Part shown: piece after piece, positions 38,294-48,200 of the stretch | Numbering within the stretch: the stretch's first letter is position 1 | How the letters are laid out: every line of letters starts with the position of its first letter | Source of the DNA: Microbulbifer celer | GTDB taxonomy: Bacteria > Pseudomonadota > Gammaproteobacteria > Pseudomonadales > Cellvibrionaceae | Length of the DNA stretch: 64,000 bases | Reading direction: 5' to 3' | Assembly (NCBI RefSeq): GCF_020991125.1 | Contig: NZ_CP087715.1 | Coordinates: 3,215,001-3,279,000, forward strand | The notes under the pieces: model-generated | What the model saw: the letters and a program-made list of their open reading frames with translations, nothing else | Told to the model about the DNA's origin: nothing | Databases searched by the model: none | Position numbers and translations under genes: made by a program

Positions 38294-38323
38294 AAAGGGC
38301 GATCCATGAGGTCGCCCTTTTTT
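38294..38323 (+). terminator. Intrinsic terminator after crp
   Basis: The stem AAAGGGCGA (38294-38302) pairs with TCGCCCTTT (38312-38320) and runs into six T residues. This is a textbook Rho-independent terminator 28 bp after the crp stop. Confidence 0.92.
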
Positions 38324-38331
38324 ATTGGCCT

Positions 38332-38361
38332 GTCCTGAAAACCGTCAACGTATTTCAGGAC
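38332..38361. repeat. Second inverted repeat after crp
   Basis: GTCCTGAAA (38332-38340) pairs with TTTCAGGAC (38353-38361) around a 12-nt loop, just after the crp terminator. It could be a back-up terminator or an operator for the downstream transglycosylase gene. No further evidence separates these. Confidence 0.5.
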
Positions 38362-38467
38362 GGGACATCCTACCCGCTACTGCGTACAGGTGCGCCCGCG
38401 CCTAACGTCCTGTGACTCACCGGGCGCGACACTAGAATTCTACCGTTGAAACCTGAGGGACAGATCC

Positions 38468-40657
38468 ATGCGGAAACGTTATGGAGCTGTTGAGTCACGG
38501 AGTCGCGCATTGCTGCTCGCATTAGCACTACTTCTGTTGGCGGTAGCCTGCGACAAGCGCGATGCTCCCAACAAGACCCCTGAACGCACGGCAGCTCCCT
38601 TTACCAATTATATAGAGACGGGTGACCTCAAAGAGATCAGGAAACACGGTGTCATCCGCTTTGTTAATCTAACCGGCCCGGATCAGGAGCTGTTACCCCG
38701 CGAGGGCATCGTCACCCTGCGCAGCATCGATCTCGCGAATAAACTGGCAGCAAAGCTGAAGCTGGAGCCTATCTGGCTGCAGGCGGAAACACCCCGTCAA
38801 GCACTTGAGATGGTGCAATCCGGCCAAGCGGATGTGGCCGCCTATACCCTGACCGATACGCCGGCCCGCCGTGAACTGGTGGATTTCACCGTACCCCTGA
38901 TGCAGACCCGTCAGAAACTGGTCACCAGTAAGGATGGGCCGGATATCAGTGATCCGGCGCAACTGAAAAATGCCGAGCTGATTGCCCAGGCCGGCTCTAT
39001 CTATGTCGATACCGCCAAGCGCATGCTCGCCGAATACCCGCAGGCCAATCTGAGTATTCTTCAGCCGAAAGTCTATGAAGATCGCGATGCACTAATGGAT
39101 CTAATAGAAGAGAAACCTAATCGGGTCGCGATCCTGGATGACTACATCGCCGAAAACCTGTCTAGCTACCGGGAAGATGTACGTATCGGGGCCGATGTTT
39201 CTCCCAGGGAAAATATTGCCTGGGCGGTGCGAAAAAACGCCCAACTCTTACTGACAACCACCGACAACTTTCTCACCAAAAACCTGGTGAAGGCCCCCAC
39301 AAATCAGATCGTCGACTGGCAGTCAATCAAGAAGTCCGGCGTAATCCGTTTTCTGACCTACAACCGCCCGTCAGTCTACTATCTCTGGAAAGGTGTACTG
39401 ATGGGATTTGACTACGATCTTGCCAAAGCCTTCGCCGATCAGCACGACCTGCAATTGCAGGTTGTCGTTGTCCCTTTCGACGAATCCCTGATTGATTGGC
39501 TCAAAGCCGGAAAAGGCGATTTTGCCGGTGCACTCAAAAACATTACCCAGGAACGTATCGATCAGGGAATAGCTTTCACCACCTCTTACCGGGAAACACC
39601 GGAACAGGTGGTAAGTAACCGACAGCACCCAGAAATCAAACAAATTCAGGATCTGGCCGGGCGCACACTGACCTTGCGCGCGTACTCCCCCTTTATTGCC
39701 ACAGCCCGCGCGCTCAAAAACAGCGGCATTGACGTCACCGTCGAGATTGCCCCGCCCGAAATGTCCATTGCAGAAATCATCAACAAGATCGCTGACGGCG
39801 AGCTGGATGCCACCATCATCGATAGGGATGACATTCTGATGGCAGCCTCACTGCAACCGGAGTTGCTACCCGGTACCCTGGTCAGTGATCCAAGACGCCA
39901 GGGCTGGATGCTGATGCCTCAGAACCAGAAACTGCTGAAAAAACTGGATAAATTTATTGTCGACTATCGGAAGTCCGTGCACTACGAAAAAAAGATTGCC
40001 GCTTACTTCGAGCCCAACAAATGGTTTACACAAAGTGTCCAGGCACGCGTAGTCCCCGGCAAGGATCTTTCACCCTACGACACTCTGGTAAAAAGTCAGT
40101 CGCTGGCCTACAACTTCGACTGGCGACTCGTGGTAGCGCAGATGTGGCAGGAGAGCAACTTCAACCCCAAGGCGATCTCTCCCGTTGGCGCGCAAGGCCT
40201 GATGCAGATAATGCCCGCCACTGGGGAAGAAATGGGGTTCCCGCCACCATTGTTTGAGCCGGATCGTAATATTCAGGCCGGGGTCAAGTATCTGCACTGG
40301 GTGCGCGATCGCTTCGAACCAACCCTGCCGGCAGTAGAAAAGCTCTGGTTCACTCTCGCATCCTATAATGCCGGCTACGGCCACCTGCTGGATGCTCGCA
40401 GGCTGGCTAAACAACTAGGCCTGAACCCCGACGTCTGGTTTGGCAATGTCGAAGTAGCCATGCTGAAACTGTCTGAGCCACAGTATTTCACCAATGCCCG
40501 CTACGGCTATGTACGCGGGGCTGAGCCCGTGCAATACGTACGAAAAATCAGTCGCCTTTACCGCGCATATACCGATGTTGCCAGTAGTGAGCCCTCTATG
40601 CTTTTGCGCTTTTTCCCCAATGCGCCCGCCCCCGTGGAATCACCTCGCGCTCGATAG
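38468..40657 (+). CDS. MltF-like lytic transglycosylase with two solute-binding domains
   Basis: A 729 aa lipoprotein. The lipobox LAVAC gives Cys at about residue 28. Two consecutive SBP_bac_3 (ABC-type amino-acid-binding) modules follow: about 55-275 (DLKEIRKHGVIRFV, LEMVQSGQADVAAYT) and about 285-520 (IKKSGVIRFLTYNRP, WLKAGKGDFAGALK). A C-terminal SLT domain (about 545-690) has catalytic E562 in QMWQESNFNPKAISP and the GAQGLMQIMPATG block. E. coli MltF has only one binding module, so the tandem is notable. It is expected to cleave glycan strands under control of a bound ligand. Confidence 0.88.
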   Translation: MRKRYGAVESRSRALLLALALLLLAVACDKRDAPNKTPERTAAPFTNYIETGDLKEIRKHGVIRFVNLTGPDQELLPREGIVTLRSIDLANKLAAKLKLEPIWLQAETPRQALEMVQSGQADVAAYTLTDTPARRELVDFTVPLMQTRQKLVTSKDGPDISDPAQLKNAELIAQAGSIYVDTAKRMLAEYPQANLSILQPKVYEDRDALMDLIEEKPNRVAILDDYIAENLSSYREDVRIGADVSPRENIAWAVRKNAQLLLTTTDNFLTKNLVKAPTNQIVDWQSIKKSGVIRFLTYNRPSVYYLWKGVLMGFDYDLAKAFADQHDLQLQVVVVPFDESLIDWLKAGKGDFAGALKNITQERIDQGIAFTTSYRETPEQVVSNRQHPEIKQIQDLAGRTLTLRAYSPFIATARALKNSGIDVTVEIAPPEMSIAEIINKIADGELDATIIDRDDILMAASLQPELLPGTLVSDPRRQGWMLMPQNQKLLKKLDKFIVDYRKSVHYEKKIAAYFEPNKWFTQSVQARVVPGKDLSPYDTLVKSQSLAYNFDWRLVVAQMWQESNFNPKAISPVGAQGLMQIMPATGEEMGFPPPLFEPDRNIQAGVKYLHWVRDRFEPTLPAVEKLWFTLASYNAGYGHLLDARRLAKQLGLNPDVWFGNVEVAMLKLSEPQYFTNARYGYVRGAEPVQYVRKISRLYRAYTDVASSEPSMLLRFFPNAPAPVESPRAR

Positions 40658-40751
40658 TGGATCGGAAAACGGACACGCCCCCGCTTCAGGCTTGCTACAA
40701 AAAAGATATGCTATATCATTCAAATCTTTTCACCGATCCGGAAGCCAACCT

Positions 40752-42872
40752 ATGCCCTCCAACAGAGCCCTGCTGATCCGCTGCCTTACCGTCGCAACCA
40801 CGCCCCTACTGGCCCCCACCGCGGCAGCAGCAGACACCGCACCGGAAGTCATGGAGGAGGTGGTGGTCGTCTCCCAGCGACAGCCTTACCGCGGCGATGT
40901 GCCGCTGCAATCACTCCCACAGTCCACCCAGCTACTGTCCGAAGAGCTGCTGGATCAACATCAGATTACCAACCTCCAGTCAGCTCTTGATTTGTCAGCC
41001 AGTATCGCCCGGCAGAACGATCTAGGCGGGATCCAGGATACTTTCGCCATCCGCGGCTTCGCCGGTGACGAAACCATGCCCAGCGGCTATCTGGTCAATG
41101 GCTTCAGTGCCGGGCGCGGCTACAGTGGTCGCCGAGACATTTCCAACATCGAGCGTATCGAAATCATGAAGGGGCCGGGCTCCGCCCTCTATGGGCGCGG
41201 TGAACCCGGGGGCACCATCAATCTGGTGACCAAGAAGCCACAATTCGAAAGTGCAGGCTACATCCAGACATCTCTGGGCAGCTTCGACAGTCACCGCGTC
41301 GAGGGCGATTACACCGACGCCCTCTCGGACAACATTGCTTTCCGCATCAACGGTGCCTACGAGCATGCCGACGGCTATCGCAATACCGATCCCCGAAAAT
41401 ACGCGCTGTCCCCTTCGGTGCTGGTCAATTTGTCGGACGCCACCTCCCTCGGCTATGAACTGGAAGCGACTAAACAGCAGGCATTGTTTGACCGCGGCAT
41501 CGTCGTGGTTGATGGGGTTCCCGATGTTCCGGTCACCCGGTATCTCGGGGATCCTGAAAATGGTGCCTCGGAAATCGAGGCACTGGGACACCAGCTGGTC
41601 ATGCAGCACACCCTGAATAGTGGCTGGCAACTGTCTGCGGGGCTCGGCTACCGGGATTCCTCTCAGGCAAGTTTTTCTGCGGATGCGGAACTCTCTGACG
41701 GACGACAGCTGCTTTACACAGACGGCACCACCCTCAGCAGGCAGCGGCGCTCGCGCGACTATGCTGCGGAAGACCTGTCCGGTAGATTTGAATTGAGCGG
41801 CACCTTCAATACCGGTCCGCTGACGCACCACTTACTGGTAGGCGCCGACGCCTATGAATTCGAGCTGGACTTCAACCTGGGGCGCTGGCGTGTGGACTGG
41901 GGGGGCGGGGATGACACCTACGCGATCAACCTTTTAAACCCCGTATATGACGGCGTTCGCCCCACACCCGTCCCGCAGATCAACCAGCTGCAAATCCAAC
42001 GCTCTCGCGGTGTCTACCTGCAGGATCAGATCGATTTCTCAGAACAATGGAAGATACTCCTCGGCATGCGCCTGGATGATTTCGACCAGAGTATCGACGA
42101 TAGAGTGAACAGACTGCGCAGCAGCATGTCGCAGACGGCCAACAGCCCGCGTGCGGGTCTGGTGTACGAAGCAACCGCAGAATGGTCACTGTACGCAAGT
42201 TATGCCGAAGGCTTCCGCCCGAATACAGGGTCGGACTTTTACGGTGTCGCGTTTGAGCCTGAAGAAAGCAAGTCCTACGAAACAGGCGTCAAACTCGTCA
42301 CAGACGATGGTCGTACAACCGGTACCCTTGCGCTGTTCCGGGCGGAGAAATCCAATGTCCTGACAGTGGACCCTACCAATCCAGGCTTCTCTACGGCATT
42401 GGGACAAGCGGAAAGTGCCGGTGTGGAATTGGATCTGGCAACAAAAATCACGGATGACATCAATGCGGTATTCTCCTACGCATTCGTAGACGCCAAGACC
42501 AGCAATGACACAGTGAATATCGACTGGGGTGTGGAAATCCCGGCCGGCAGCCGCCTGCTCAATATCCCGGAGCATACCGCCAGTCTGTCGATTTCACGTG
42601 ACTTAGAGTTGCAGGGCGCACCGGCTTCAGCGGCAATGGGAGTCCGTTACGTTGATGAGCGCGTCGGTGAAACCGTCGATCCGGATTATGTTCTACCCGC
42701 TTACACACTGGTAAATCTCTCGGCTACCTACTCCCCGACGGGCGGGATCACACTGATGGCAGATATCGACAACCTGTTTGATGAACGTTACTACGCCAAC
42801 TCCTATCACAAGCTGTGGACCATGCCCGGTGCCCCGCGGACTTACAACATGGGCATCCGCTACAGCTTTTAA
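40752..42872 (+). CDS. TonB-dependent siderophore receptor
   Basis: A 706 aa outer-membrane receptor. The signal peptide ends near residue 26 (APTAAAADTAPEV). The plug domain has EEVVVVSQR, FAIRGFAGDE, IERIEIMKGPGSALYGRGEP and GGTINLVTKKPQ, which are typical of ferric-siderophore receptors of the FhuE/FpvA type. The beta barrel ends in YNMGIRYSF with the terminal Phe. ATG 40752 gives a proper signal peptide; longer in-frame starts overlap the upstream gene and are rejected. The DUF1624 gene follows after 33 bp. Confidence 0.92.
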   Translation: MPSNRALLIRCLTVATTPLLAPTAAAADTAPEVMEEVVVVSQRQPYRGDVPLQSLPQSTQLLSEELLDQHQITNLQSALDLSASIARQNDLGGIQDTFAIRGFAGDETMPSGYLVNGFSAGRGYSGRRDISNIERIEIMKGPGSALYGRGEPGGTINLVTKKPQFESAGYIQTSLGSFDSHRVEGDYTDALSDNIAFRINGAYEHADGYRNTDPRKYALSPSVLVNLSDATSLGYELEATKQQALFDRGIVVVDGVPDVPVTRYLGDPENGASEIEALGHQLVMQHTLNSGWQLSAGLGYRDSSQASFSADAELSDGRQLLYTDGTTLSRQRRSRDYAAEDLSGRFELSGTFNTGPLTHHLLVGADAYEFELDFNLGRWRVDWGGGDDTYAINLLNPVYDGVRPTPVPQINQLQIQRSRGVYLQDQIDFSEQWKILLGMRLDDFDQSIDDRVNRLRSSMSQTANSPRAGLVYEATAEWSLYASYAEGFRPNTGSDFYGVAFEPEESKSYETGVKLVTDDGRTTGTLALFRAEKSNVLTVDPTNPGFSTALGQAESAGVELDLATKITDDINAVFSYAFVDAKTSNDTVNIDWGVEIPAGSRLLNIPEHTASLSISRDLELQGAPASAAMGVRYVDERVGETVDPDYVLPAYTLVNLSATYSPTGGITLMADIDNLFDERYYANSYHKLWTMPGAPRTYNMGIRYSF

Positions 42873-42905
42873 GGAGAAACAGGACTTAGTGAGGAGTTAA
42901 GGCAC

Positions 42906-44099
42906 ATGACCATTGATACTACACCACAGAAAACGGCGGAACCCATTCCATCTTCTACGGGTACCACGGCGAAACACCGGATCGCGTCTATCGATATTAT
43001 GCGCGGCCTGGTGATTGTGTTAATGCTGATCGACCATGTGCGGGAACGATTTTATCTGCATATGCAGGTATCCGATCCAATGGATGTGGATACCACATCG
43101 CCAGCGTTGTTTTTTACCCGCCTGTCAGCACATATCTGCGCGCCCACGTTTATATTTCTGGCGGGTTTGTCGGCGTGGCTGTACGCCCACCCCAGTCGCG
43201 GCGGCGTGCGCTCTCCCAGCGGTTTTCTGTTCAAGCGCGGCCTGTTCCTGATTGTACTGGAAGTGACCCTGGTGAATTTTGCCTGGGCCGGCAGCTTCGG
43301 CACCTTCTGGATGCAGGTGATCTGGGTGATCGGCCTCAGCATGATCGCGTTGTCGCTGCTGGTGAAACTGCCCTACTGGCTGATTGGTGTTATCGGTTTT
43401 GCAATCGTATTCGGCCACAACCTGCTCACACCGATCACCTTCCAGCCGGGGGAGTTCGGTTACAGTCTCTGGACCATACTGCACGATCGCGGTTACCTAC
43501 TGGATAGCGAGGCGCTGCGCATCAAGATCAGTTATCCACTGCTGCCCTGGATTGGCGTAATTGCACTGGGCTATTTCGCCGGGCCGCTGTATGCACGCAC
43601 TGTAGACGCACTGACACGCAGGAAAGTGTTGATGGCGCTGGGGCTCGGCAGCCTTGCATTGCTACTGGTACTGCGCGGCTTCAATATCTACGGTGAAACC
43701 CTGCCCTGGGAACACGGAAATACCGCGCTGCAGACAGTGATGTCGTTTGTAAACTTCACCAAATATCCGCCATCGCTGGATTTTCTGCTGCTGACACTGG
43801 GCCTCATGTTTCTGCTACTGACCGCGTTTGAAAGCCGCACAAACCGGGCTCTCGACGCGCTGCAGGTATTCGGCTCCGCACCGATGTTTTTCTATATCGC
43901 ACATCTGTATGTGCTGCTGATCTGCTATCAGGTGGTCATCTGGTTAGTGGGCCCCAACCAGGGTGCGCTGTTTGGTGTCGAGCATATTGTGTGGATCTGG
44001 CTGATCGCCGCGGTGTTGACGGTGGTGATGTATTTCCCCACCCGCGCGTTTGCGCGTTTCAAGCACGCCACCAATATTTGGTGGGTTAAATACTTCTAA
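42906..44099 (+). CDS. DUF1624 multi-pass membrane protein
   Basis: A 397 aa protein with about ten membrane helices. The N-terminal RIASIDIMRGLVIVLMLIDH motif is that of the DUF1624/heparan-alpha-glucosaminide N-acetyltransferase-like family, whose His in the first helix is important in acetyltransferases. It is very close to the TonB receptor gene and probably in one transcript. A role in modifying or moving the receptor's ligand is possible but not shown. Confidence 0.85.
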   Translation: MTIDTTPQKTAEPIPSSTGTTAKHRIASIDIMRGLVIVLMLIDHVRERFYLHMQVSDPMDVDTTSPALFFTRLSAHICAPTFIFLAGLSAWLYAHPSRGGVRSPSGFLFKRGLFLIVLEVTLVNFAWAGSFGTFWMQVIWVIGLSMIALSLLVKLPYWLIGVIGFAIVFGHNLLTPITFQPGEFGYSLWTILHDRGYLLDSEALRIKISYPLLPWIGVIALGYFAGPLYARTVDALTRRKVLMALGLGSLALLLVLRGFNIYGETLPWEHGNTALQTVMSFVNFTKYPPSLDFLLLTLGLMFLLLTAFESRTNRALDALQVFGSAPMFFYIAHLYVLLICYQVVIWLVGPNQGALFGVEHIVWIWLIAAVLTVVMYFPTRAFARFKHATNIWWVKYF

Positions 44100-44174
44100 G
44101 GAATCTCTGATCAAGTCCGCATGGACTACTAGCAGACTGCTAGGCCTGCACGTCCCTGTGCAGGCCAACAGCGG

Positions 44175-46361
44175 TTACTCGCTGTCCGGCTTGAGACCGC
44201 GACGGATCAGGATCGCGTCGGTGGTCGGCTCTTTACCACGGAACTTCACGTAAGACTCCATGGGGGCGCGGGAGTTGCCCACTTCCAGGATGTGCTTGCG
44301 ATACAAGTCACCATTCTTGCGGGTCAGGCCACCGCGATCGCGCAGATAGGCAAAGGCATCGGCGGCGAGAATTTCACTCCACATGTAGGCGTAGTAGCCG
44401 GCAGAGTAGCCGCCACCGATGGAGTGGGAGAAGTAGGTGGACTTGTACCGTGGCGGCACCGCAGCCAGATCGACACCGTGTTTTGCCAGCGCTTGGGCTT
44501 CAAACTTTTCCACATCCTGTTGCGGTGCGTCGGCGGGCAGCGAGTGCCACTCCATATCCAGCAGTGCTGCGGACATATATTCGAGCGTATCGAAGCCCAT
44601 ATTGAAGTTCTTCGCCTTCAGCACTTTCTCCAGCAGCTCTTCAGGAATCGCTTCACCGGTCTTGTAGTGGTAGGCGTAGTTCGCCAGAACCTCGGGATGG
44701 CTCGCCCAGTCCTCTTCGAAGGTGGACGGGAATTCGACGAAGTCGCGGGATACGTTGGTACCTGCCAGACTCGGGTAGTGGACCTTGGACAGCATGCCAT
44801 GCAGGCCGTGCCCCAGCTCGTGGAACATGGTGGTGACATGGTCAAAGCTGACCAGGGTAGGTTCACCTTCCGGGCCTTTGGGGATGTTCATTACATTGAC
44901 CACCACCGGCTTCTGCTCCAGCAGACCGGACTGGCCGACGAAGGAGCTCATCCAGGCACCGCCGCGCTTTCCATCGCGGGCGAAATAGTCCGCGTAGAAA
45001 ATCGCCAGGCTCTCGCCGTCGTGATCGAACAGTTCAAACGCCTGTACATCCGGGTGGTATACCGGCAGATCGTTACGGGGCTTGAAGGTGATACCGTACA
45101 GGCGGTTCATGGTGTAGAACAGGCCGTCGTTCAGCACCCGGTTGAATTCAAAGTACTCGCGCACCTCGCTTTCATCCAGGTCGTACTTTTCCTGGCGCAC
45201 CTTTTCCGCGTAGTAGGCCCAGTCCCAGGGCTGCACGTCAAAATCACCACCTTCACGTTCGATCATGGCCTGGATATCAGCCTGCTCTGCCTTGGTGTTT
45301 TTCACCACCGCGGGCACCATGGAATTGAGCATGCTCATGACGTTCTTCGAGTTTTCCGCCATGGTGCCGGTCAGCTGGTATTCGGCCCAGTTGTCGTAAC
45401 CCAGCAGGCCGGCTTTCTGTGCACGGATCTGTACCAGGCGTTTGACCAGCGGGCGATTGTCCAGCTCGCCGGAGGTACCGCGGTTGGCGGAAGCTTCCCA
45501 GATGCGTTGGCGCAGTGCGCGATTGGTCAATGAGGTGAGCACCGGCTGGCGGGTGGTATTGGTGATGCTGATCAGATATTTGCCTTCGTGACCGGCGTCG
45601 GCGGCAGCTTCGGCGGCCGCTTTGACTTCGTTTTCAGACAGGCCATCCAGCTCCGCTTTATCATCCACAACCACGGCGATGGCTTTGCTGAGCTTCAGCA
45701 GGTTCTGGCTGAATTCTGTGGTGAGCTTGGAGTGTTCTTCGTTCAATGCACGCAGGGTGACCTTCTGCTCTTCGGAAAGTTTGGCACCCGCCTTGACGAA
45801 CTTATCGTAGTACTCTTCCAGCAGGCGCTCGGACTCCGCATCCAGCTCTTCCTCAACCCGTTGGTTATAGAGTGCTTCCACACGTGCAAACAGATCCCCG
45901 TTCAGGTAAATACTGTCGGAGTGTGCCGCCAGCTTGGGCGCCATTTTGCTTTGCAGCGCCCGGCGCGCTTCATTGCTGTCACTGCCTACCAGGTTGAAGA
46001 ATACACGCGATACACGGGTCAGCAGGGATCCAGCCTCTTCCATTGCCACGATGGTGTTGTTGAAACTGGCTGGTTCCGGATTGTTGACGATGGCCTGGAT
46101 TTCCTCCAGGTGTTCTCTCATGCCCTGCTCGAAGGCCGGCTCAAAATGCGCATCCTCGATCTGGCTGAAGTCCGGTGCCTGGTATTGCAGGGAACTCGGG
46201 CGCAGCAGGGGGTTGTCTTGGGTATCTGCAGTCGCGGAACTCCCAGTCGGCTGGGCCTTCTCGGTTCCAGAGGTCTGCAGGGATTTTTCCGACCCGGTCT
46301 GGGGCGGCTCGGAACAGGCCGCGATCGCCACGACGGCTACGGCGAGCAGAGATTTGCGCAT
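44175..46361 (-). CDS. M3 family peptidyl-dipeptidase, lipoprotein
   Basis: A 728 aa zinc metallopeptidase of family M3. The active site HELGH is at 514-518 (FHELGHGLHGML), with the distal glutamate in the following FVEFPSTFEEDW block. The N-terminus is a lipoprotein signal with lipobox AIAAC (Cys about 16) and a Ser/Thr/Gln-rich linker. The family cuts dipeptides from peptide C-termini (Dcp) or acts as oligopeptidase. E. coli Dcp lacks this lipobox, so this is a secreted variant. It is convergent with the DUF1624 gene. Confidence 0.93.
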   Translation of the reverse strand: MRKSLLAVAVVAIAACSEPPQTGSEKSLQTSGTEKAQPTGSSATADTQDNPLLRPSSLQYQAPDFSQIEDAHFEPAFEQGMREHLEEIQAIVNNPEPASFNNTIVAMEEAGSLLTRVSRVFFNLVGSDSNEARRALQSKMAPKLAAHSDSIYLNGDLFARVEALYNQRVEEELDAESERLLEEYYDKFVKAGAKLSEEQKVTLRALNEEHSKLTTEFSQNLLKLSKAIAVVVDDKAELDGLSENEVKAAAEAAADAGHEGKYLISITNTTRQPVLTSLTNRALRQRIWEASANRGTSGELDNRPLVKRLVQIRAQKAGLLGYDNWAEYQLTGTMAENSKNVMSMLNSMVPAVVKNTKAEQADIQAMIEREGGDFDVQPWDWAYYAEKVRQEKYDLDESEVREYFEFNRVLNDGLFYTMNRLYGITFKPRNDLPVYHPDVQAFELFDHDGESLAIFYADYFARDGKRGGAWMSSFVGQSGLLEQKPVVVNVMNIPKGPEGEPTLVSFDHVTTMFHELGHGLHGMLSKVHYPSLAGTNVSRDFVEFPSTFEEDWASHPEVLANYAYHYKTGEAIPEELLEKVLKAKNFNMGFDTLEYMSAALLDMEWHSLPADAPQQDVEKFEAQALAKHGVDLAAVPPRYKSTYFSHSIGGGYSAGYYAYMWSEILAADAFAYLRDRGGLTRKNGDLYRKHILEVGNSRAPMESYVKFRGKEPTTDAILIRRGLKPDSE

Positions 46362-46550
46362 TTCGTTCTCCGGTAGGTCTTTGCTATTTGTTACTGTTTT
46401 TTACCAGAGAAGGCACCTGTACAGCCCCTTCGCCAGCAACCAATGTGGCAATATATCACCTCTACCGTGACCGGGAATTCTGCGCCATGTGGTTTATCCC
46501 GCCAGAACAACCTTTCATCCCATCGGCCCACACCTGGTAGACCACTTGCG

Positions 46551-47576
46551 TCAATCGGAACTCAGGGTATTCAGCCAGTCAGACTCCATGGCGTCCCAAT
46601 CCCCGCGCGTGCGGTCGATTACCTCGACCCGACTGTCCAGGGTGTCGTCCAGCTCCATAACACTCAATACGGCGTCGACCTTGTTGAACCCAAACACACC
46701 GCGCTCGGTAATAAACACGCCTTTCAGGCGTTCGGCTCCGGCGCCACTGATCAGGGAGAACAACCGCTGGTAATCGAAGGTCAGTGCCGGGTCAAACAGC
46801 CAACCGCAACTGTGGTAGCCCTCGCCACTATTCTCCAGACGATGGAAGCCACACGCCGGCCAGGGTTCTTCGCCGTCGGGCGAAGCTGGTGTGTGTGCGG
46901 AATGGGCCTGCGGTAACCGCTGGGCGTCGTGTTCTGCAGTGGCGCGGAAACGGCTGGGGCCCTGCAGCCAGTCCGAGTCAATGCGCCCCTGCTCCACGGT
47001 TTGCACGGAAGCCGCCGCTGCATTGCCACTATATTCGAGAAAACGCTGTAAGTTTTGCAGATCCCCAGGGCGGTAGAGGTCGGATTTGTTCGCCACCACC
47101 ATATCCGCCACGGCCAGCTGCTGCTGGAAGGTTTCACTGCGCAGGTAACGCTCGTCTTCGAGACTGCGCGCATCCACCAGTGTGACGGTGGCACGCAGGT
47201 CCAGAACGCCGGCACGCACCGCGTCCGCCAGCGCCGCCAGCACTTCGCGCGGGTGGCCGAGTCCGGTGGGCTCTATCAGCAGGCGCTGCGGTCGGGCCCT
47301 GGCCAGCAGTTGGTTGAGTGCCACCTGCATAGGCAGACCGGCCGCGCAACACATACAGCCGCCGGGCACCTCGCGGATAAAGACTTCGCCATCTTTTTCG
47401 GCGCCGAACAGGCCGCCATCAACCCCCACCTCACCAAACTCGTTGACCAGCACCGCCCAGCGCTCGTCGCGGGGTTTACTCTGCAACAGGTGCCGGATGG
47501 CCGTGGTCTTGCCCACCCCCAGAAAACCGGTGATGACATTGGCCGGGACGTTGCTGATCGGTGCTCCTGCAGGCAC
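46551..47576 (-). CDS. CobW/COG0523 GTPase (zinc metallochaperone family)
   Basis: A P-loop GTPase of the G3E family, about 341 aa. The Walker A is TGFLGVGKTT, the metal site is the GCMCC motif (CxCC), and NKSD gives guanine specificity. A His-containing loop (about 225-265) and a C-terminal CobW_C-like domain follow. The start is uncertain: GTG at 47576 overlaps the zur stop by one base, while TTG at 47597 is a longer option. Overlap with zur means co-translation, so it probably supplies zinc to proteins in limitation. Confidence 0.88.
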   Translation of the reverse strand: MPAGAPISNVPANVITGFLGVGKTTAIRHLLQSKPRDERWAVLVNEFGEVGVDGGLFGAEKDGEVFIREVPGGCMCCAAGLPMQVALNQLLARARPQRLLIEPTGLGHPREVLAALADAVRAGVLDLRATVTLVDARSLEDERYLRSETFQQQLAVADMVVANKSDLYRPGDLQNLQRFLEYSGNAAAASVQTVEQGRIDSDWLQGPSRFRATAEHDAQRLPQAHSAHTPASPDGEEPWPACGFHRLENSGEGYHSCGWLFDPALTFDYQRLFSLISGAGAERLKGVFITERGVFGFNKVDAVLSVMELDDTLDSRVEVIDRTRGDWDAMESDWLNTLSSD

Positions 47577-48043
47577 TACGCCGCGCTCCGCCCGCAATCG
47601 TCACACAGGCAGTCCAGTTCGAGCTGGGAGGTTTGCAGATAGTAGCCGGCGCCCTCGACCGTATCGCGCAGGGCGGCGATCACTTCCGGTTTAATGCCAA
47701 TTTCGCGCACCTTGTGGCAGCGGCTGCAGATCAGGAACTGTGGCGTCTGGTGGCTGTGGTCACAGGCAATATGACCGCAGGCGAGGTATTTGTTTTCCGA
47801 ATTGAGCTTGTGCGCCAGATTTTCCTCCACCAGGAAGTCCAGCATCCGGTACACGGACATGGCCGGGATGGACTCTTCGTGCACCCGACTGTACTGGTCG
47901 GCAATCTCGTATGCGGATAGCGGTGTTTTCGAGCGCAGCAATATGGTCAGAATATGCTTGCGCTTCTCCGTCAGGCGGACGCCGGAGTCGCGGCAGGTCC
48001 GCTCTGCTGCGCCCAGAGTCTGTTTGAGTTGGGATGCTTTCAT
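47576..48043 (-). CDS. zur: Zinc uptake regulator Zur
   Basis: A Fur-family repressor of 155 aa. The winged helix includes LTEKRKHILTILLRSKTPLS and MSVYRMLDFLVEE. The structural zinc site is C106-x2-C109 (CSRC) and C147-x2-C150 (CDDC), and a second region C89..C94..H96 may be the sensory site. The length and motifs fit Zur rather than Fur. The gene overlaps the CobW-type GTPase gene downstream, and the MerC-type gene lies upstream on the same strand. Confidence 0.9.
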   Translation of the reverse strand: MKASQLKQTLGAAERTCRDSGVRLTEKRKHILTILLRSKTPLSAYEIADQYSRVHEESIPAMSVYRMLDFLVEENLAHKLNSENKYLACGHIACDHSHQTPQFLICSRCHKVREIGIKPEVIAALRDTVEGAGYYLQTSQLELDCLCDDCGRSAA

Positions 48044-48200
48044 AGGTTCTTTCAGTTGCCGTTTGCCAGTTGCAGCTCGCTGTGGGGCGCGCAGCCCCCT
48101 GACGCCCGGAAGCGAGTCATAGCACAGCGATCTTGTAGAGGTCGGGGTAGCTTAAAAACAGCGTCACCACGATGCTTTCAAGCTGCGCCAGATTATCACA

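Noticed and set aside
40658..40751. A Fur box upstream of the TonB receptor
   Set aside because: The best match (GATATGCTATATCATT) agrees with the Fur consensus at only about 10 of 16 positions, which is not enough to report as a feature.
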